The position numbers and the translations under genes are program-made. DNA of 36,481 nt, taken from the NCBI GenBank assembly GCA_958477465.1, contig CAUEFX010000044.1:1-36481 (forward strand), read 5' to 3'. The notes under the pieces are model-generated. The model was given only the letters and a program-made list of their open reading frames with translations. It was not told where the DNA came from and ran no database searches. Origin of the DNA: an uncultured Bacteroides sp. GTDB taxonomy: Bacteria; Bacteroidota; Bacteroidia; Bacteroidales; Bacteroidaceae. Of the stretch, positions 1 through 7,417 are shown one piece after another (position 1 is the first letter of the stretch; every line of letters begins with the position of its first letter).

Positions 1-366
1 GGTGTGGTGGCCGTCATGTTGCTTACAGGCAAAACGTTCAATTTCGTAGCCATTGTCGGTACGCTGGGACTGATAGGTATGCTTATCAAAAACGGTATCG
101 TACTGATGGATGAAATCACATTGCAAATCAATGAAGGGATAGAGCCCATTACAGCATTGATCGACAGTTCACAAAGCCGCCTCCGTCCGGTAATGATGGC
201 CTCTCTGACCACTATTCTCGGAATGATTCCACTGCTGTCGGACGCCATGTTCGGCTCGCTGGCAGCTTCTATCATGGGTGGTCTGCTATTCGGTACGCTG
301 GTGACCCTGCTTTTTATCCCGGTTTTATATGCACTATTCTTTCACATAAAAAAGACAAACGAATGA
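1..366 (+). CDS. RND efflux transporter (HAE1/AcrB-like), C-terminal fragment cut by window edge
   Basis: The reading frame is open from the first base, so the gene begins upstream of the window and only about the last 121 residues are present. It is an inner-membrane proton/drug antiporter of the hydrophobe/amphiphile efflux RND family. The visible part holds the last membrane segments: a hydrophobic helix with the family motif GLIGMLIKNGIVLMDE, then TSLTTILGMIPL-like sequence and a final helix ending FIPVLYALFFHIKK. The GxxxKNGIVLxD block is typical of multidrug AcrB-type pumps and not of metal pumps, which separates it from the CzcA homologue further on. Its stop overlaps the start of the next gene (ATGA, 363-366), so it is translationally coupled to a TolC-like outer-membrane partner. 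The membrane-fusion partner is presumably upstream, outside the window. Confidence 0.93.
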   Translation, partial: GVVAVMLLTGKTFNFVAIVGTLGLIGMLIKNGIVLMDEITLQINEGIEPITALIDSSQSRLRPVMMASLTTILGMIPLLSDAMFGSLAASIMGGLLFGTLVTLLFIPVLYALFFHIKKTNE

Positions 367-1727
367 AACGAATATCTATCATAACTGCAATATGTTCTCT
401 GTTCTGCTCATCGCTTTCTGCACAAGAGATGCTGAGCTTGGAGCAGTGCAGAGCAATGGCATTGAAGTATAATAAAGAAATGGCGGCTTCCGTCCGTCAG
501 ACAGAAAGCGCACTTTACACCGTAAAGAGCTATAAAGGCAATTTCTTTCCCAATTTCACAGCCAACGGAACCGGAATATACAGCAACGCTGATGGCGGTT
601 ACAGTTCCGGAGGCGGCAACCTGCCGGTTTTCTTACCGGATGCTACCGGACAACTTCTGCCCAACGGCAGCTTTGCCTATTTTCCAGGCATCGATCTGAA
701 CTACAAAGTAGGAACAGTCTATATGGGAGGCGTCCAAGTGGAACAACCACTCTACATGGGAGGAAAAATCAGTGCCGCCTACAAAATGTCTGTATTGGGA
801 AAAGAGATGGCGCAAATGAATGAGACACTGACCGCCAACACCGTTATCTTGAAAACAGACCAGGCGTATGCGCAGGTAGTGAAAGCCAAGGAAATGAAAA
901 TTGTGGCCGATACATACAATGCCATGCTTATGGAGCTGCACAAGAACGTTAAAAGTGCTCATTCGCACGGTCTGAAGCCCCAAAACGATGTGCTGAAGGT
1001 ACAAGTGAAACTCAATGAGAGTGAACTCAATATCCGGAAAGCGGAAAATGCATTGCGGCTGGCAACCATGAATCTTTGCCACCTCATCGGAAAACCGCTG
1101 GACACGGACATATCCGTATCGGATGATTTTCCGGACATAGAGCAGCGCATAGAGACTCAGACAACCAACATTGCCGCCCGCCCCGAATATGCCATATTGA
1201 ACAAACAGGTGGCTATCGCACAGCAACAGGTAAAACTGAACCGCAGTGAATTATTGCCTAAAGTCGGCATCAAAGGTTCTTACGACTACATTCACGGATT
1301 TGAATTAAACGACCAGACACTGCTGGATAAAGGAAGTTTTTCTGTCTTTCTGAACGTAAGCATTCCGCTTTTTCACTTTGGCGAACGGAGCAATAAAGTG
1401 CGTGCCGCCAAAGCCAAACTGGAACAATCACGGCTGGAACAGGAAAATATGAACGAGCAGATGCTGCTGGAACTAACGCAGGCCGTCAACAATCTGGATG
1501 AAGCCCGTCTGGAATATGAACTGTCTAACCGCTCTCTGGAACAGGCCGAAGAAAACATGAAAGTAAGCAAAAGCCAATACGAAGTGGGACTTGAAACATT
1601 GTCCGACCATCTGGAAGCACAAACGTTATGGCAGCAGGCTTATGAGACCAAAGTGGATGCGCATTTCCAGTTCTACCTGAGTTATATCGGGTATCTGAAG
1701 GCATCGGGGACGCTGCAAAGCAAATAA
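363..1727 (+). CDS. TolC-family outer-membrane efflux protein
   Basis: A 454-residue protein, the usual length for the TolC/OEP family, forming the outer-membrane and periplasmic channel of a tripartite efflux pump. Residues 1-20 are a signal peptide (MKRISIITAICSLFCSSLSA, then Q). Two long helical, Gln/Glu-rich repeats follow, each with the OEP pattern of alpha-helical hairpins (about residues 130-250 and 345-425), plus beta segments such as GGVQVEQPLYMGGKISAAY and FLNVSIPLFHFGERSNKVRAAK, where the conserved IPLF and G-rich turn are clear. It overlaps the upstream RND gene by 4 nt, so it is the last gene of that operon, and a strong hairpin terminator lies 26 nt after the stop. Drug specificity cannot be read from it. 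Confidence 0.93.
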   Translation: MKRISIITAICSLFCSSLSAQEMLSLEQCRAMALKYNKEMAASVRQTESALYTVKSYKGNFFPNFTANGTGIYSNADGGYSSGGGNLPVFLPDATGQLLPNGSFAYFPGIDLNYKVGTVYMGGVQVEQPLYMGGKISAAYKMSVLGKEMAQMNETLTANTVILKTDQAYAQVVKAKEMKIVADTYNAMLMELHKNVKSAHSHGLKPQNDVLKVQVKLNESELNIRKAENALRLATMNLCHLIGKPLDTDISVSDDFPDIEQRIETQTTNIAARPEYAILNKQVAIAQQQVKLNRSELLPKVGIKGSYDYIHGFELNDQTLLDKGSFSVFLNVSIPLFHFGERSNKVRAAKAKLEQSRLEQENMNEQMLLELTQAVNNLDEARLEYELSNRSLEQAEENMKVSKSQYEVGLETLSDHLEAQTLWQQAYETKVDAHFQFYLSYIGYLKASGTLQSK

Positions 1728-1753
1728 TTCTGAAAGAACGGAACATAACGAAC

Positions 1754-1810
1754 AAAAGAACAAGCCTGTCCGATTTATACACAATTGTTATCGGACAGGC
1801 TTGTTCTTTT
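1754..1810 (+). terminator. Strong Rho-independent terminator after the RND/TolC operon
   Basis: A perfect 21-bp inverted repeat (1754-1774 with 1790-1810, core CAAGCCTGTCCGAT) encloses a 15-nt loop. The left arm starts AAAAG and the right arm ends CTTTT, so it has a short U-tract in both directions. It ends transcription of the operon ending at 1727. Confidence 0.9.
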
Positions 1811-2131
1811 CGTATTCACTTATGTTTGCGTAATCTATGCAAAAAAAAAAGAGAATGATAAAAAAAATGCAACCAAAGAGCTGATTCACAAAAACATTCT
1901 CTATCTTTGCCGCATGACAAAGACTATTAAATCGGATTTGGTGTTGTAAACAATCTGTGTTTCACGTACAGATTGTCCTTTCGTGTACTCTCGGATCATT
2001 CTTTTCGGGAGTGATTTTTATATCCTTATAATTTCAATTTTTAATCTGCATACAATAACGGAAGTGGTACGATGAAAGTGGTATTATGGAAATTATGCTG
2101 CCTTGTTATGTATGCGAAAAACATGAAGACA
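1811..2131 (+). promoter_or_regulatory. Promoter and structured leader of the orphan methyltransferase
   Basis: No gene of normal size lies here. TATCTTTG at 1902-1909 matches the Bacteroides -7 element TAnnTTTG; no clear -33 element was found. Downstream come a possible 11-codon peptide (1914-1949, MTKTIKSDLVL then TAA), a perfect 9-bp hairpin (1950-1958 with 1968-1976), a second hairpin (1995-2001 with 2009-2015, one G-T pair) followed by TTTTTAT, and a longer-range stem (2048-2059 with 2105-2115, one bulged A) just before the coding start. The hairpin plus U-run resembles an attenuator. The promoter is a motif match only; regulation is inferred. Confidence 0.5.
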
Positions 2132-2911
2132 ATGAGTAACGAAAATAAAACCATTCACGATTTCGAACTAAAATTAATCTGTGACTTTTTCTCCAATATG
2201 GAACGGCAAGGTCCCGGAAGCCCCGAAGCAACCTTGAAGGCTTTGAGCTTCATAGACGGTCTCAACGACAAATCCCTTATCGCCGATATCGGTTGCGGCA
2301 CAGGCGGCCAGACAATGGTATTGGCACGGCAGGCACAGGGACAGATTACCGGACTCGACTTATTTCCCGACTTTATCGATATATTCAATCGTAATGCAAA
2401 GCAACTCGGTTTGCAAGACAGAGTGAAAGGTATTGTCGGTTCAATGGATAACCTCCCCTTTCAGAATGAAGAGTTAGACTTGATCTGGTCGGAAGGGGCC
2501 ATCTATAATATCGGGTTCGAACGGGGACTGAATGAGTGGCGCAAGTATTTGAACAAAGGAGGGTATATTGCCGTTTCCGAAAGTTCGTGGTTTACCGATG
2601 AACGACCTGCGGAGATCAATGATTTCTGGATGGATGCGTATCCGGAGATAGACACGATTCCCAATCAAGTGGCCAAAATACACAAGGCCGGATACCTCCC
2701 CGTCGCCACATTTATTTTACCTGCCACTTGCTGGACGGAGCATTATTTTGCTCTAAAGATTCCGGCACAGAAGACTTTCCTCGAGAAATATGCAGGAAAT
2801 AAAGCTGCCGAAGAATTCAGTGCACTTCAATCCATTGAAGAAGAATTATATCGCAAGTATAAAGATTTCTACGGCTATACATTCTTCATTGCCCAAAAGA
2901 CGGAACGATGA
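2132..2911 (+). CDS. Class I SAM-dependent methyltransferase, substrate unknown
   Basis: About 259 residues from ATG 2132. Earlier in-frame ATGs at 2072, 2108 and 2123 exist, but the sequence before MSNENKTIHDFELKL does not look like a conserved part of such proteins; 2123 is the main alternative. Motif I, LIADIGCGTGGQT, is the SAM-binding glycine loop of a Rossmann-fold (Methyltransf_11/25) enzyme, and GLDLFPDFIDIF follows with the acidic residue at the end of strand 2. Motif IV-like LDLIWSEGAIYNIGFERGLNEW is also present. The acceptor cannot be deduced. The gene stands alone between terminators, with a long structured leader. A 7-bp hairpin (GGAACGA/TCGTTCC) overlaps the stop codon, and a further strong hairpin lies at 3009-3053. 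Confidence 0.85.
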   Translation: MSNENKTIHDFELKLICDFFSNMERQGPGSPEATLKALSFIDGLNDKSLIADIGCGTGGQTMVLARQAQGQITGLDLFPDFIDIFNRNAKQLGLQDRVKGIVGSMDNLPFQNEELDLIWSEGAIYNIGFERGLNEWRKYLNKGGYIAVSESSWFTDERPAEINDFWMDAYPEIDTIPNQVAKIHKAGYLPVATFILPATCWTEHYFALKIPAQKTFLEKYAGNKAAEEFSALQSIEEELYRKYKDFYGYTFFIAQKTER

Positions 2912-3008
2912 CTCGTTCCTCTCGAAGTCTGTCTGCAAATGGAGAAGCTAAGCGTAAGGTAAATCGCTGCTGATACGGACTCAAACGAAGGGTATCAAAG
3001 CTAAATGA

Positions 3009-3053
3009 AAAGAGTCGTATCAAACTCTGTTTTGAGTAATGATACGACTCTTT
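3009..3053. terminator. Bidirectional terminator hairpin, copy 1 of a dispersed repeat
   Basis: A perfect 14-bp inverted repeat (AAAGAGTCGTATCA at 3009-3022, complement at 3040-3053) has a 17-nt loop that can itself pair ACTC with GAGT. T-rich sequence follows in both directions. It sits between the convergent methyltransferase and AAA-ATPase_like genes. The hairpin core recurs at 15633-15681. Confidence 0.75.
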
Positions 3054-3135
3054 CTCTTTCCCTTTGGCATCCAAGTTTCAAGGATGTCCAAATTTCAAAT
3101 TAGAAGTTCACCTTTGGTAAAATTGAGTTTGACAC
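3009..3135. repeat. Dispersed intergenic repeat, copy 1
   Basis: This copy comprises the hairpin at 3009-3053 plus a downstream block (3080-3135, starting AAGGATGTCC and ending TGAGTTTGACAC). The same two parts occur in the same order and orientation at 15633-15749. In both places the repeat ends 10-20 nt beyond the stop codon of a minus-strand gene. Confidence 0.7.
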
Positions 3136-3144
3136 CCCTTCTAT

Positions 3145-4698
3145 CTATTCTTCTACAATCCACCGCTCTATGTTCCGTGTCTTCCCGCTAAAGTTCACTC
3201 CTATCTTGAATAATTTGCGGCTATCTGTCTGGAAAGGTTGTACATAATGTTTTTCATTAATTTGCTGCAATGCCTCTTCTGCAGTTCCATCCAATTTGAA
3301 TTCCATGATGTAAATGAAATTATCGGTCTGAAGGATCAAGTCTATACGCCCCTCACTGGTACGATACTCCACTTTCGTGTAAAAGCCCATCAACTTGAAA
3401 ACAATGAAAAGAACATTCTGATAGTGTAATTCCTGTTCGCGGATAATCTCATAAGTAGTATCTGCCAAAAAACTTTGCAGACGGCGAAAGAAAGAATTAT
3501 AATCACCGGATTCCACTTCGCGGACAAATTTTCGAATCTCAAACGGGGCTTCCACTTTAGTGGTCTTGGCATAATAAGGAAGCAGGAAACGCATGAATCC
3601 TTCCTCTACTTCACGATTAGGAAATCCCAAGCGATAAATACCAAATTCTTTGTCATACTCCTTAATAGTTAGATACCCGCTCTGATAGATAACCGGAATA
3701 GGATTAGTGGATTCCGAATCAATGCTATTCAACACATCGGCATCTGTCTCTACATCCGCCATGCGTTCCAAATTATAATGATGTTGTTTCAGAAGCTTCA
3801 CCAAATAAGTAGGCGTACCTGTTTCAAACCAATAATTACTGAATTTATTATACTTAAACGTATTAAGCAAGCTAAATGGATTGTAAATGCCAATTGTATC
3901 TTCCACAAAATGGTAACCGTCATAACACTCTTCCAACTTAGAGCAAGCTTGTTCGTAAGTCATTTTTTGAGCTACTGCCAATTCATGCAATTCCATTTCC
4001 AGATTCGCATGAATTTCCTCTTCGGATATTCCACATAAATCCACATACGGTTCACGCATGGATATGTCATCCAGATTATTCAGATCACTGAATACGCTTA
4101 TCTTACCAAATTTAGTAACTCCCGTCAGCATCGCAAATTTAATATACCCATCCTTACTTTTCAAAGCTCCATAAAAAGGCTTCAAGGCATTACGATAGCT
4201 TTCCTGCAATTCCGGATTACCAATAGCCTGCAACATAGGCTTGTCGTATTCATCTACCAGAATCACGGCCCGTTGTCCGGTTTGCTCACAAGCACGTTGA
4301 ATGATGCCGGCAAAACGTAAAGCAAGGGAGACTTCAGACGGGCGACTTCCATATAACTCTTCCCAATACGTCAAATGATCGTTCAATATCTGATTCAGAC
4401 TTTCCGGAGCATCATATTTCCCAATATTAAGATCCAAGTGCAATATAGGGTATTTTATCCAATCCTTTTCCAACTTGCCGATCGCCAGCCCTTCAAACAA
4501 TTCCCGTTTTCCTTGGAAGTAAGCTTCCAAAGTAGAAATAAGCAGGCTTTTACCGAAACGACGGGGACGGCTTAAAAAGTAATAACTACCCGTTTTTGCC
4601 AATTGATAAACCAATGCAGTCTTATCAATATAAAAATAACCGTCCTTACGAATCTTCTCGAAGCTCTGAATGCCGATAGGATAAATTTTATTGCCCAT
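3145..4698 (-). CDS. AAA-ATPase_like / PD-(D/E)XK nuclease-fold protein
   Basis: A 517-residue protein of a family that is greatly expanded in Bacteroidetes. The N-terminal half is the AAA-ATPase_like domain: SRPRRFGKSLLISTLEAYF (about residues 40-58) is its unusual P-loop, with RFGKS in place of GxxGxGKS, and RAVILVDEYDKPM (about 143-155) is Walker B. The C-terminal part has the PD-(D/E)XK core EGRIDLILQTDNFIYIMEFKL (about 453-473), with the D then E-x-K spacing of a restriction-type nuclease fold. The cellular role of the family is not established; DNA processing or defence has been suggested. The start MGNKIYPIGIQSFEKIR fits the family. It is monocistronic, with promoter-like CAAAGGTA on the plus strand at 4730-4737. 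Confidence 0.88.
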   Translation of the reverse strand: MGNKIYPIGIQSFEKIRKDGYFYIDKTALVYQLAKTGSYYFLSRPRRFGKSLLISTLEAYFQGKRELFEGLAIGKLEKDWIKYPILHLDLNIGKYDAPESLNQILNDHLTYWEELYGSRPSEVSLALRFAGIIQRACEQTGQRAVILVDEYDKPMLQAIGNPELQESYRNALKPFYGALKSKDGYIKFAMLTGVTKFGKISVFSDLNNLDDISMREPYVDLCGISEEEIHANLEMELHELAVAQKMTYEQACSKLEECYDGYHFVEDTIGIYNPFSLLNTFKYNKFSNYWFETGTPTYLVKLLKQHHYNLERMADVETDADVLNSIDSESTNPIPVIYQSGYLTIKEYDKEFGIYRLGFPNREVEEGFMRFLLPYYAKTTKVEAPFEIRKFVREVESGDYNSFFRRLQSFLADTTYEIIREQELHYQNVLFIVFKLMGFYTKVEYRTSEGRIDLILQTDNFIYIMEFKLDGTAEEALQQINEKHYVQPFQTDSRKLFKIGVNFSGKTRNIERWIVEE

Positions 4699-4729
4699 AT
4701 ATTCCTCTTCTTTTTCTATAACAACAAAA

Positions 4730-4737
4730 CAAAGGTA
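4730..4737 (-). promoter_or_regulatory. Putative -7 promoter element of the AAA-ATPase_like gene
   Basis: On the minus strand this reads TACCTTTG, matching TAnnTTTG, 32 nt before the start codon at 4698. This is a motif match only; the -33 element is not clear. Confidence 0.5.
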
Positions 4738-4881
4738 CTTATTTTCTATCTACTTCCAATCTTTTCAAGAAAATGATTTTCTCTTTCTACAATCAAAAAA
4801 AAATGTATTGCAAGAAGAAGTATATACGTCAGTGCCCGGACAAAGCTCATCCAACTTAACCAACGGCATCGCTGATACATA

Positions 4882-5694
4882 CTAATCTCTGAACCGTGTA
4901 TCGCGGAGTTCCCAAAAAGTAACGGCAGCCGCTGCAGCTACATTGAGCGAATCGACCCCATGCGACATAGGAATGCGGACTACATAATCTGCTTCGGCAA
5001 TCGTTTCACGAGGAAGACCGTCACCCTCGGTACCCATCACAATGGCCAATTTAGATTCAGAAGCCAAAACCGGATCATCAATGGAAATAGAATTATCCGT
5101 GAGCGCCATGGCTGCCGTACGGAAACCCAGTTTATTCAAATCTCTAAGAGAACCGTCCAACCAAGTCCACGGGACAAGAAAAACCGTCCCCATCGATACC
5201 CTGACCGCACGACGGTTCAATGGGTCACAAGAATTGCGTGTCAGCAATACGGCATCTATTCCAAGGGCAGCTGCCGAACGGAAAATAGCGCCGATATTAG
5301 TAGTGTCAACAACTCCGTCGATTACAACAATGCGCCGGGCTTCCCGGCATACTTCTTCCATACTGCACGTCATGGGCCGACGCATGGCACAAAGGACGCC
5401 ACGTGTCAGGACGTAGCCGGTCAGTGTGGCAAGCAATTCCCTACTGCCCGTATAAACCGGTACATTTCCACAACGCTCAATGATACCGGAAGCATCACCG
5501 GTGATATGCTTGTGCTCACACAGAATGGCTAAAGGTTCATAACCGGCATCCAGCGCTGTGGTGATGACTTTCGGACTTTCCACGATAAAGATGCCCTTGT
5601 CAGGCTCGATACGATTGCGCAACTGCGCCTCGGTAAGGGTACAGAATATCTCAACTCCGGGATGAGATAAAGAGGATATTTCAATAACAGGCAT
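4882..5694 (-). CDS. SpoU/TrmH-family RNA 2'-O-ribose methyltransferase
   Basis: A 270-residue SPOUT-class enzyme that methylates a ribose 2'-hydroxyl in rRNA or tRNA using SAM. The N-terminal part (about residues 1-100) resembles the substrate-binding domain of the 23S rRNA/thiostrepton-resistance branch. The trefoil-knot domain shows all three SpoU motifs: motif 1 DGVVDTTNIGAIFRSAAALG (about residues 124-143), motif 2 LAIVMGTEGDGLPRE (about 216-230) and motif 3 IPMSHGVDSLNVAAAAAVTFWEL (about 239-261), with the conserved N of motif 1 and the N of SLNV. The exact target nucleotide cannot be assigned. It stands alone on the minus strand, divergent from the metal-efflux operon, with its promoter probably at 5834-5841. 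Confidence 0.92.
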   Translation of the reverse strand: MPVIEISSLSHPGVEIFCTLTEAQLRNRIEPDKGIFIVESPKVITTALDAGYEPLAILCEHKHITGDASGIIERCGNVPVYTGSRELLATLTGYVLTRGVLCAMRRPMTCSMEEVCREARRIVVIDGVVDTTNIGAIFRSAAALGIDAVLLTRNSCDPLNRRAVRVSMGTVFLVPWTWLDGSLRDLNKLGFRTAAMALTDNSISIDDPVLASESKLAIVMGTEGDGLPRETIAEADYVVRIPMSHGVDSLNVAAAAAVTFWELRDTRFRD

Positions 5695-6043
5695 ATTCTT
5701 TAATTAAATAATTATCAATCTAATACAAGATTCGTTATAGATAGAGATAAACGGCAACAGATCCATTATATTGCCATCTGACTTTTACCGATGGCGGATT
5801 CTGCATGATACATCTATCAGGCTTTTTAAATCACAAAGATAACGAAAAGAACGCTTCATTATTTATTCAATATAAATTCTACTACATATAAGTCCGTAAT
5901 TTCAGATATCTATCATCCTATCGGTACAAAATTACCATCTTCAAATTATCAAAAAGAAGAAAGAGTGTTAACAGCCTGCTCCAACTCTTCCTTTAAAAGT
6001 TTTTATCAGCTTATTTCGAGCAAAGTTCAGACAAATTCCAAAG

Positions 6044-6065
6044 CTTTCTAATCACTTTCTAATCT
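6044..6065 (+). promoter_or_regulatory. Candidate response-regulator binding site (11-bp direct repeat)
   Basis: CTTTCTAATCA (6044-6054) is followed at once by CTTTCTAATCT (6055-6065). These are two 11-nt units identical at 10 positions, spaced one helical turn apart. OmpR/PhoB-class regulators commonly bind such tandem sites upstream of promoters. It lies about 50-70 nt upstream of the putative -7 box, and an OmpR-class regulator is encoded just after the operon. The match of site to regulator is inference. Confidence 0.45.
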
Positions 6066-6088
6066 CGTCTGAGTATATTATAATCACC

Positions 6089-6124
6089 TTTGGAATGACT
6101 TCCGGAAGGAGAGTTTTACTTTTG
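6089..6124 (+). promoter_or_regulatory. Putative promoter of the czcCBA-type operon with an internal palindrome
   Basis: TACTTTTG at 6117-6124 matches the Bacteroides -7 element, and TTTG at 6089-6092 is a possible -33 element. The spacing is 24 nt instead of the usual 19-21. A perfect 10-bp palindrome, CTTCCGGAAG (6099-6108), lies between them. The coding start is at 6145. The palindrome and long spacer suggest repressor or activator control, but this is only a motif observation. Confidence 0.5.
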
Positions 6125-6144
6125 CCCACAAATTAAAAGTAAGA

Positions 6145-7410
6145 ATGAAAAGACTGATTATTATTTTATTATTCTCATCCGTTTACGGATTTCTGCATGC
6201 ACAGGAAACTACGGCTTTACAATTGTCACTGAAAGATGCGGAAAAGATATTTCTGGAACGCAACCTGTCACTGATTGCCGAAAGATACAACATCGATATG
6301 GCTCAGGCACAAGTAGCACAGGCACGGTTATTCGAAAATCCCGTCATCTCATTGGAACAAAACGTATACAACCGACTGAACGGAAAATACTTTGATATGG
6401 GAAAAGAGGGGGAAGCCACTGCCGAAATAGAACAGGTGATTAACCTGGCGGGACAACGTAATAAACGGGTACGGCTGGAAAAGGTAAACAAGGAGATAGC
6501 TGAATATCAGTTTGAAGAGGTTTTACGAACCTTGCGCAGTGAACTGAACCGGACTTTTATAGAAATCTGCTTCTCCACCCGCTCCATAGGAATATACGAT
6601 AAAGAGATAGAATCCCTCGGATTGCTGACGCAGGTAACCAGAGAGCAACAGAGCAAAGGAAACATCTCGCTGTTGGAGAGTTCACGATTGGAATCTTTAC
6701 TGCTATCGCTCCGCAAAGAGAAGAACGAACAGGGAAACAATCTCGTCGGTCTGTACGGTGAATTAAACCTGTTGTTGAGTCTTCCTACGGAGCAAGAAAC
6801 AGTATTACTGCTGGACGATGAAATTCTGAAACAGGTGGATGCGGCAACGGTCTCTTTCACGGATATGTGCCAGATGCTTTCCGTCCGTCCCGATCTGAAA
6901 ATGGCTCATGCCGGTGTTACAGCTGCTCAGGCAAACCTGAAACTACAACGGTCACTGGCAGCACCGGAATTCTCCATCAAAGGGATGTACGACCGGGCAG
7001 GAAACTTTATTAATAACTACTTCGCCATAGGAGCCAGCATTTCCATACCCATCTTCAACCGTAATCAGGGAAACATAAAATCAGCCAAACTCGATATACA
7101 GCAAAATGGCAAAGAAGAGGAATACGCCATAGAGAAAGCACGTATGGAACTGCATGCCGCCTACATCCGATTGCAGAAAGCAGTGGAACTGTACCGCTCG
7201 TCCGATGATGAATTGGAATATAACTTCAGCCACCTCATCGAAGGAGTGAACGAGAACTTCCGGAAAAGGAACATCAGCATGCTCGAGTTCATCGACTATT
7301 ACCAAAGTTACAAAGAAACCTGCCTGCAACTATACGAATTGAAAAAAGAGGTATTCCTTGCTATGGAGAATTTGAATACAATTGTCGGACAAACCGTATT
7401 TAACTATTAA
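6145..7410 (+). CDS. czcC: CzcC-like outer-membrane factor of heavy-metal efflux
   Basis: A 421-residue TolC/OEP-family protein that should form the outer-membrane channel of the metal pump encoded next to it. Residues 1-19 are a signal peptide (MKRLIIILLFSSVYGFLHA, then Q). The body has two OEP repeats of long amphipathic helices: LSLKDAEKIFLERNLSLIAE near the N-terminus, and the second repeat starting near FTDMCQMLSVRPDLKMA. The beta-barrel turn GASISIPIFNRNQGNIKSAK carries the IPIFNRNQG signature common in CzcC/CusC relatives. It is the first gene of czcC-czcB-czcA, with 7 nt separating it from the next start. Assignment to metal export rests on the downstream CzcA-type pump. Confidence 0.9.
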   Translation: MKRLIIILLFSSVYGFLHAQETTALQLSLKDAEKIFLERNLSLIAERYNIDMAQAQVAQARLFENPVISLEQNVYNRLNGKYFDMGKEGEATAEIEQVINLAGQRNKRVRLEKVNKEIAEYQFEEVLRTLRSELNRTFIEICFSTRSIGIYDKEIESLGLLTQVTREQQSKGNISLLESSRLESLLLSLRKEKNEQGNNLVGLYGELNLLLSLPTEQETVLLLDDEILKQVDAATVSFTDMCQMLSVRPDLKMAHAGVTAAQANLKLQRSLAAPEFSIKGMYDRAGNFINNYFAIGASISIPIFNRNQGNIKSAKLDIQQNGKEEEYAIEKARMELHAAYIRLQKAVELYRSSDDELEYNFSHLIEGVNENFRKRNISMLEFIDYYQSYKETCLQLYELKKEVFLAMENLNTIVGQTVFNY

Positions 7411-7417
7411 ACTCAAT

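Larger units (their letters stand above)
5695..6144. promoter_or_regulatory. Divergent intergenic region between the SpoU gene and the metal-efflux operon
   Basis: About 450 nt without a credible gene. Minus strand: TATCTTTG (plus-strand 5834-5841) is a candidate -7 element for the SpoU gene and would give a 5' leader of roughly 130 nt. A weak inverted repeat, GCCATC/GATGGC, lies in that leader near 5774-5797. Plus strand: the efflux operon signals are at 6044-6124 and are listed separately. I see nothing else in the AT-rich middle. Confidence 0.45.

Noticed and set aside
1..1727. Treating the first RND fragment and TolC gene as part of the czc metal system
   Set aside because: The RND fragment has the HAE1 KNGIVLxD motif, is about 4.4 kb away, and is separated by a strong terminator and opposite-strand genes.
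7382..7417. Upstream extension of the CzcB-like gene to TTG 7382
   Set aside because: It overlaps czcC and places 12 residues before a perfect lipoprotein signal peptide; ATG 7418 is the better start.
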